This document shows positions 60,624 through 64,000 of a stretch of 64,000 bases of DNA, in pieces (position 1 is the stretch's first letter; the number at the start of each line of letters is the position of its first letter). Under the pieces are notes generated by a model. It was not told the DNA's origin and ran no database searches. It saw only the letters and a program-made list of their open reading frames with translations. This DNA is from Niveibacterium terrae. GTDB taxonomy: Bacteria > Pseudomonadota > Gammaproteobacteria > Burkholderiales > Rhodocyclaceae. The DNA is taken from NCBI RefSeq assembly GCF_048213115.1, contig NZ_CP172404.1, positions 2,976,001 through 3,040,000 of the forward strand, written 5' to 3'. Position numbers and translations under genes: made by a program.

Positions 60624-62022
60624 CGTCTTCCTCCCCATCGGTATCGATTTCTTCGTCGCCACCCAGTGCCACCAGGTCTTCATCGGCCACAACATCGTCC
60701 GGACCCGGCACCCAGTCGCGCACGTCCACTTGTCCGGTGACGACATCGGCAATCTGCCGGTCGCGGTACTCGCGGATCAGCGTGATCTCGCTCCGAATCC
60801 GCTCAATAGCGGTGTCTTGTTCTGCAGTCGCGGTTTGGAGCGCGCTCAGAATTTGATCCTGCTCGTTCAGCGACGGCAAAGCGATACGGAAGTTCTTGAC
60901 GAAATCGAGCGGCACACGCTGCTGGCCTGCGGCTCCTGTCATCGCATCAGCCCCAAGAACTCGGAACGTCTTAAGCGATAAGAGTTTTGCCAAGAACGCC
61001 GGCCGAATTCGCCGAGACGCAGCCCTGAGCACGATGAACTCCGTCGTTCCAAAGCCGATATCTGTCGGTAACGCATCGAGCAATCCGCCCTTACCGTTCT
61101 CGAAGCACGGTGTGATCTTGGCCATCACGACATCGTTACGCCGAAAATAGGTGTAGCCCTCCCAGACCTCCGTAACCTTTCTGCTTTCGACGTTCTGTAG
61201 CTTTCCGTCCGTCGTGATGCACTCCATCGGCAGGAACGAAACCGGCTCATCGCTGAGGCGAAGCGCGGAGCTCTCGGATCGAGACGGATTGAACACGGCA
61301 ATGTGTTTGAACTTGCACGTTTCCCAATGTGCAGGGATACGTGGCATCCAATCGATGCCTGAGTCGCGTTTCGCCGTGGCGGAATCAAGACCCTGCGTAA
61401 CCGCACCTTCGATGATGATTTGCCTCTGCTCAGTGAGCAGGCCGATGAGGTCGCGCTTTGCCTTGATGAGGCGGGCGATGTGGGCATCTTGCGCTCGCAG
61501 GTAAGCGACGATCTGGTCTTGCTCTGCACGCGGCGGCACCAAAGACGGCATCTGCTTGAATTCGTCCCAATAGAGCCGGTTGCGGTCGGCCACGATGCCG
61601 CGTGAGAACTTGTTCACTTCGCGCATGTAGGCTTCGGTGCGAAACAAGTAGCTGTAGTAAGCGCTGTTAGCTTCCTCGAACGGTTTGACGACCACATAGG
61701 CTGGACTGACCAATCCGTCGACCGGTGCAGGGCCGAGTGCGCCTTGCCACATCCGCATCATGTTGTAGGCGATGTCGCCCTTGGCTGCGCGCTTGTACTT
61801 CTCCTTCTGGCTCATCACCTGTTTGCGCTTGAGGTTTTCCATGTCACGCACACGCACACCTGTGCGCAGTGACACCTCCAGAATGGGCAGGTCAGGGAAG
61901 CCGGTCTGAACCCGATGAGCGAACAAGCGACCGTTGCGCAGCACATTCCAGCCCTGCGGCACCTTGGGAGCCCAAGGGAGACCAGACTCCTGATAGGCGG
62001 GATACGTTGCCTGCAAAGCCAT
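60610..62022 (-). CDS. hsdS: Type I restriction-modification specificity subunit
   Basis: 470 aa with two target recognition domains. TRD1 begins ESGLPWAPKVPQGWNVLRNG, TRD2 begins DSGIDWMPRIPAHWETCKF; each is followed by a long coiled-coil segment (DQIVAYLRAQDAHIARLIKAK and DQILSALQTATAEQDTAIERI). The very C-terminus is acidic (EEDDGDD). Defines the DNA sequence recognised. Start ATG 62022 overlaps the hsdM stop by one base. Confidence 0.94.
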   Translation of the reverse strand: MALQATYPAYQESGLPWAPKVPQGWNVLRNGRLFAHRVQTGFPDLPILEVSLRTGVRVRDMENLKRKQVMSQKEKYKRAAKGDIAYNMMRMWQGALGPAPVDGLVSPAYVVVKPFEEANSAYYSYLFRTEAYMREVNKFSRGIVADRNRLYWDEFKQMPSLVPPRAEQDQIVAYLRAQDAHIARLIKAKRDLIGLLTEQRQIIIEGAVTQGLDSATAKRDSGIDWMPRIPAHWETCKFKHIAVFNPSRSESSALRLSDEPVSFLPMECITTDGKLQNVESRKVTEVWEGYTYFRRNDVVMAKITPCFENGKGGLLDALPTDIGFGTTEFIVLRAASRRIRPAFLAKLLSLKTFRVLGADAMTGAAGQQRVPLDFVKNFRIALPSLNEQDQILSALQTATAEQDTAIERIRSEITLIREYRDRQIADVVTGQVDVRDWVPGPDDVVADEDLVALGGDEEIDTDGEEDDGDD

Positions 62023-64000
62023 CACGCAGCCCCTACGATCTTGTGCAGCAAGCCTTCGCTCTGCTGTTCCAATGCGAGGATGTCGGCGCGGATTTCTGCC
62101 AGCGTGCGCAGCGGAGCCGGTTTGTAGAAGTAGCGGGCGAACGAGATCTCGTAGCCGATCTTGGTGACGTCCATTGCGATCCATGCATCCGGCGCATGGG
62201 GCAGCACCTCGCGCACGAAGAAGGCTTCGATGCCGCCTGCTTCCTTGAGCAGTACCTGCTCGGTGTCGCGCAGGTCGGTATCGGCCTCGTACTCGACCAT
62301 GAAGCGATCCTTGCCCACGGTTTCCAGGTAAGCGCCATCGTAGCCGGGTTCGAAATACACGCCCGCCTTGAGCTTGCTGCGCTTGGCGATGACGGGCGGT
62401 GCCGTTTCGTCGCGCCAGCTCACAGCCTTGTAAATGGCCTTCTTCTCGGGAGCGCCCAGCTTCTTGCCGTGCGCCTTCATCGTGGCGTCGAAGCGCGTGC
62501 GGAACTCGTTGTGGTCGTCGAACACAGCATCAGTAAGCTCCTGCTGCGCCAGCTTGGCCAGTTCCACCAGGGTCCTATCGCGCAGCCACGTCGCGGGGTC
62601 GAGCAGCTTCTTGCGACGCTTTTCCGGCACGGCCTTGGTAGTGGCCTTGACGTCTTCGTCATCTGACTCGTCGTCGGCATCATCAATGCCATCACCCCCC
62701 TTGAGCCACGCATCGATTTCGGCCTTGATGGCACTGAAGTCCGTGTACAGCTTATCGCTGTACTTCGCGTAAATCTCGCTGCGCAAGGCCTCGTCACCGG
62801 AGGCAAAGCGCAGGCTTTCGATGGCGCTGCGTTTCAGTTGGCTCTTGAGGCGCAGCGGACGTTCAACCGTGATCTTCCAGTAGCCGAAGTCAGCGTTGTC
62901 GAACCACTTGCATTCGGGCGTTACCTTGGCGGCGTCCTCATCGGCGGGCGACTGGTCAAGGTAATGCTTCAAAATGCGTTCAATGTCGGCGTCCGCCAGC
63001 TCGCAATTTTTCTTGCCAAGGTTGCGCCGCATCGGCTGGAACCACTGCGAGGCGTCGATCAGTTGTACCTTGCCGCGTCGGTGCGCGGCCTTCTTGTTGG
63101 CCAGCACCCAGACGTAGGTGGCGATGCCGGTGTTGTAGAAGATGTTGAGCGGCAGGGCGATGATGGCTTCGAGCCAGTCGTTCTCCAGCACCCAGCGGCG
63201 GATGTTGCTCTCGCCCTGGCCCGCGTCGCCCGTGAACAGAGCCGAACCGTTATGCACCAGCGCAATGCGGCTGCCCAGCGGCGTGTTGTGCTTCATCTTC
63301 TGCAGCTTGTTCACGAGGAACATCAGCTGACCGTCGCTGGAGCGAGTGATGAGCTTGAACTCAGAGTCGCCGCCGTGATTGACGATAAAACGGGGGTCGC
63401 TGAACTCCTTTTTGCCGCCCATCCGATCGAGGTCGGTCTTCCAACTCTTGCCATAAGGGGGGTTCGAGATCATGAAGTCGAACTCGCGAGACTGGAACTG
63501 GTCGGCCGACAGCGTGGACTTGTCCGCGCCGCCGACGATGTTCTCGGCTTCGTCGCCATCCCCCTTGAGCAGCAGGTCGGCTTTGCAGATCGCGTAAGTC
63601 TCGGGATTGATCTCCTGCCCAAACAGATGAATCGATACTTCCTTGTTGTAGCCCGCTGCCAGTTCGTGCAGCTCCTCTTCTGCTACGGTCAACATGCCGC
63701 CCGTGCCACAACTGCCGTCGTACAGCAGGTAGGTCCCGGACTGGATTTGATCGGCCACCGGCAAAAACAGCAACTTGGCCATCAGCTTGACCACATCGCG
63801 CGGGGTGAAGTGTTCGCCAGCCTCTTCGTTGTTTTCCTCGTTGAAGCGCCGGATCAGCTCCTCGAACACCGTACCCATGCCATGGTTGTCGAGCGCAGGC
63901 AGCTTGATCCGGCCATCCGCGTCCTTGACCGGCAGGGGAGAGATGTTGACCTCTGGGTCGAGGAAGTCCTCGATGAGGTAGCCGAGAACGTGCGCATCGA
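62022..64000 (-). CDS. hsdM: Type I restriction-modification DNA methyltransferase subunit, 5' end outside window
   Basis: About 658 residues visible; the frame is open through the right edge (reading DAHVLGYLIEDFLDPEVN), so the start lies beyond 64000. SAM-binding motif in LLYDGSCGTGGMLTVAEE and catalytic motif IV in FMISNPPYGKSW, near plus-strand position 63455. N6-adenine methyltransferase. First visible gene of hsdM - hsdS - hsdR with one-base and 14-bp overlaps. Confidence 0.95.
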   Translation of the reverse strand, partial: DAHVLGYLIEDFLDPEVNISPLPVKDADGRIKLPALDNHGMGTVFEELIRRFNEENNEEAGEHFTPRDVVKLMAKLLFLPVADQIQSGTYLLYDGSCGTGGMLTVAEEELHELAAGYNKEVSIHLFGQEINPETYAICKADLLLKGDGDEAENIVGGADKSTLSADQFQSREFDFMISNPPYGKSWKTDLDRMGGKKEFSDPRFIVNHGGDSEFKLITRSSDGQLMFLVNKLQKMKHNTPLGSRIALVHNGSALFTGDAGQGESNIRRWVLENDWLEAIIALPLNIFYNTGIATYVWVLANKKAAHRRGKVQLIDASQWFQPMRRNLGKKNCELADADIERILKHYLDQSPADEDAAKVTPECKWFDNADFGYWKITVERPLRLKSQLKRSAIESLRFASGDEALRSEIYAKYSDKLYTDFSAIKAEIDAWLKGGDGIDDADDESDDEDVKATTKAVPEKRRKKLLDPATWLRDRTLVELAKLAQQELTDAVFDDHNEFRTRFDATMKAHGKKLGAPEKKAIYKAVSWRDETAPPVIAKRSKLKAGVYFEPGYDGAYLETVGKDRFMVEYEADTDLRDTEQVLLKEAGGIEAFFVREVLPHAPDAWIAMDVTKIGYEISFARYFYKPAPLRTLAEIRADILALEQQSEGLLHKIVGAA

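Overview
The window looks like a chromosomal segment of a facultatively anaerobic, probably fermentative betaproteobacterium. My inference is Rhodocyclales or a close relative. It rests on GC-rich coding, the order his genes - HIT - tatABC - DegS-like protease, the petABC - sspA - sspB order, sigma-54-type promoters in front of type IVa pilin genes, and a complete PFL/AdhE/FocA fermentation set. No 16S rRNA or other direct taxonomic marker is present.

Region 1 (1-10131): the end of a TylF-type methyltransferase gene on the plus strand converges on a seven-gene minus-strand run. That run encodes a TMTC-like multispanning GT-C protein with C-terminal TPR-type helices, a GT2 polyprenyl-phosphate glycosyltransferase, a Wzx-type flippase, a methyltransferase, an AsnB-type amidotransferase and two GT4 glycosyltransferases. 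It starts right behind the type IV pilin gene pilA, so pilin or surface-glycan modification is plausible. A second pilin gene lies just upstream (10504-10932). Each pilin gene has its own near-consensus sigma-54 promoter.

Region 2 (10993-12662): a repeat-rich island around a GxxExxY protein gene. It holds about 150-bp elements with 19-nt inverted ends and a tandem array of about 130-bp units. Region 3 (12663-16650): an FHA/FHA protein, a metallo-beta-lactamase-fold cyclic-nucleotide phosphodiesterase and a GAF-PilB/GspE ATPase, probably one signalling or secretion operon.

Region 4 (16868-25024): central and fermentative carbon metabolism, with sucCD, two tandem acetate kinases, pflA and pflB. 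Region 5 (25477-40044): a FimV-like protein, a Nif3-family protein, a DegS-like protease, tatABC, HIT, hisEIFAHB with divergent hisC, then sspB/sspA and cytochrome bc1 (petABC). Region 6 (40202-54117): maeB, an orphan branched-chain-type binding protein, adhE (with a candidate FNR-type promoter), focA, an SDR lacking the catalytic Tyr, a possible secreted TGL-type transglutaminase, class I fumarase, and a sodium:solute symporter carrying an EF-hand loop.

Region 7 (54141-64000): a tRNA-Ser(GGA) gene followed by accessory DNA. It holds an unrecognised two-gene module (50 aa + 667 aa) flanked by about 275-bp imperfect direct repeats, a truncated remnant of a restriction-associated gene, and a type I restriction-modification operon hsdM-hsdS-hsdR that runs off the right edge. 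The strongest leads for undescribed biology are the pilin-linked GT-C/GT2 locus, the repeat-flanked 667-aa module beside the R-M operon, the GxxExxY repeat island, and the TGL-like secreted protein.
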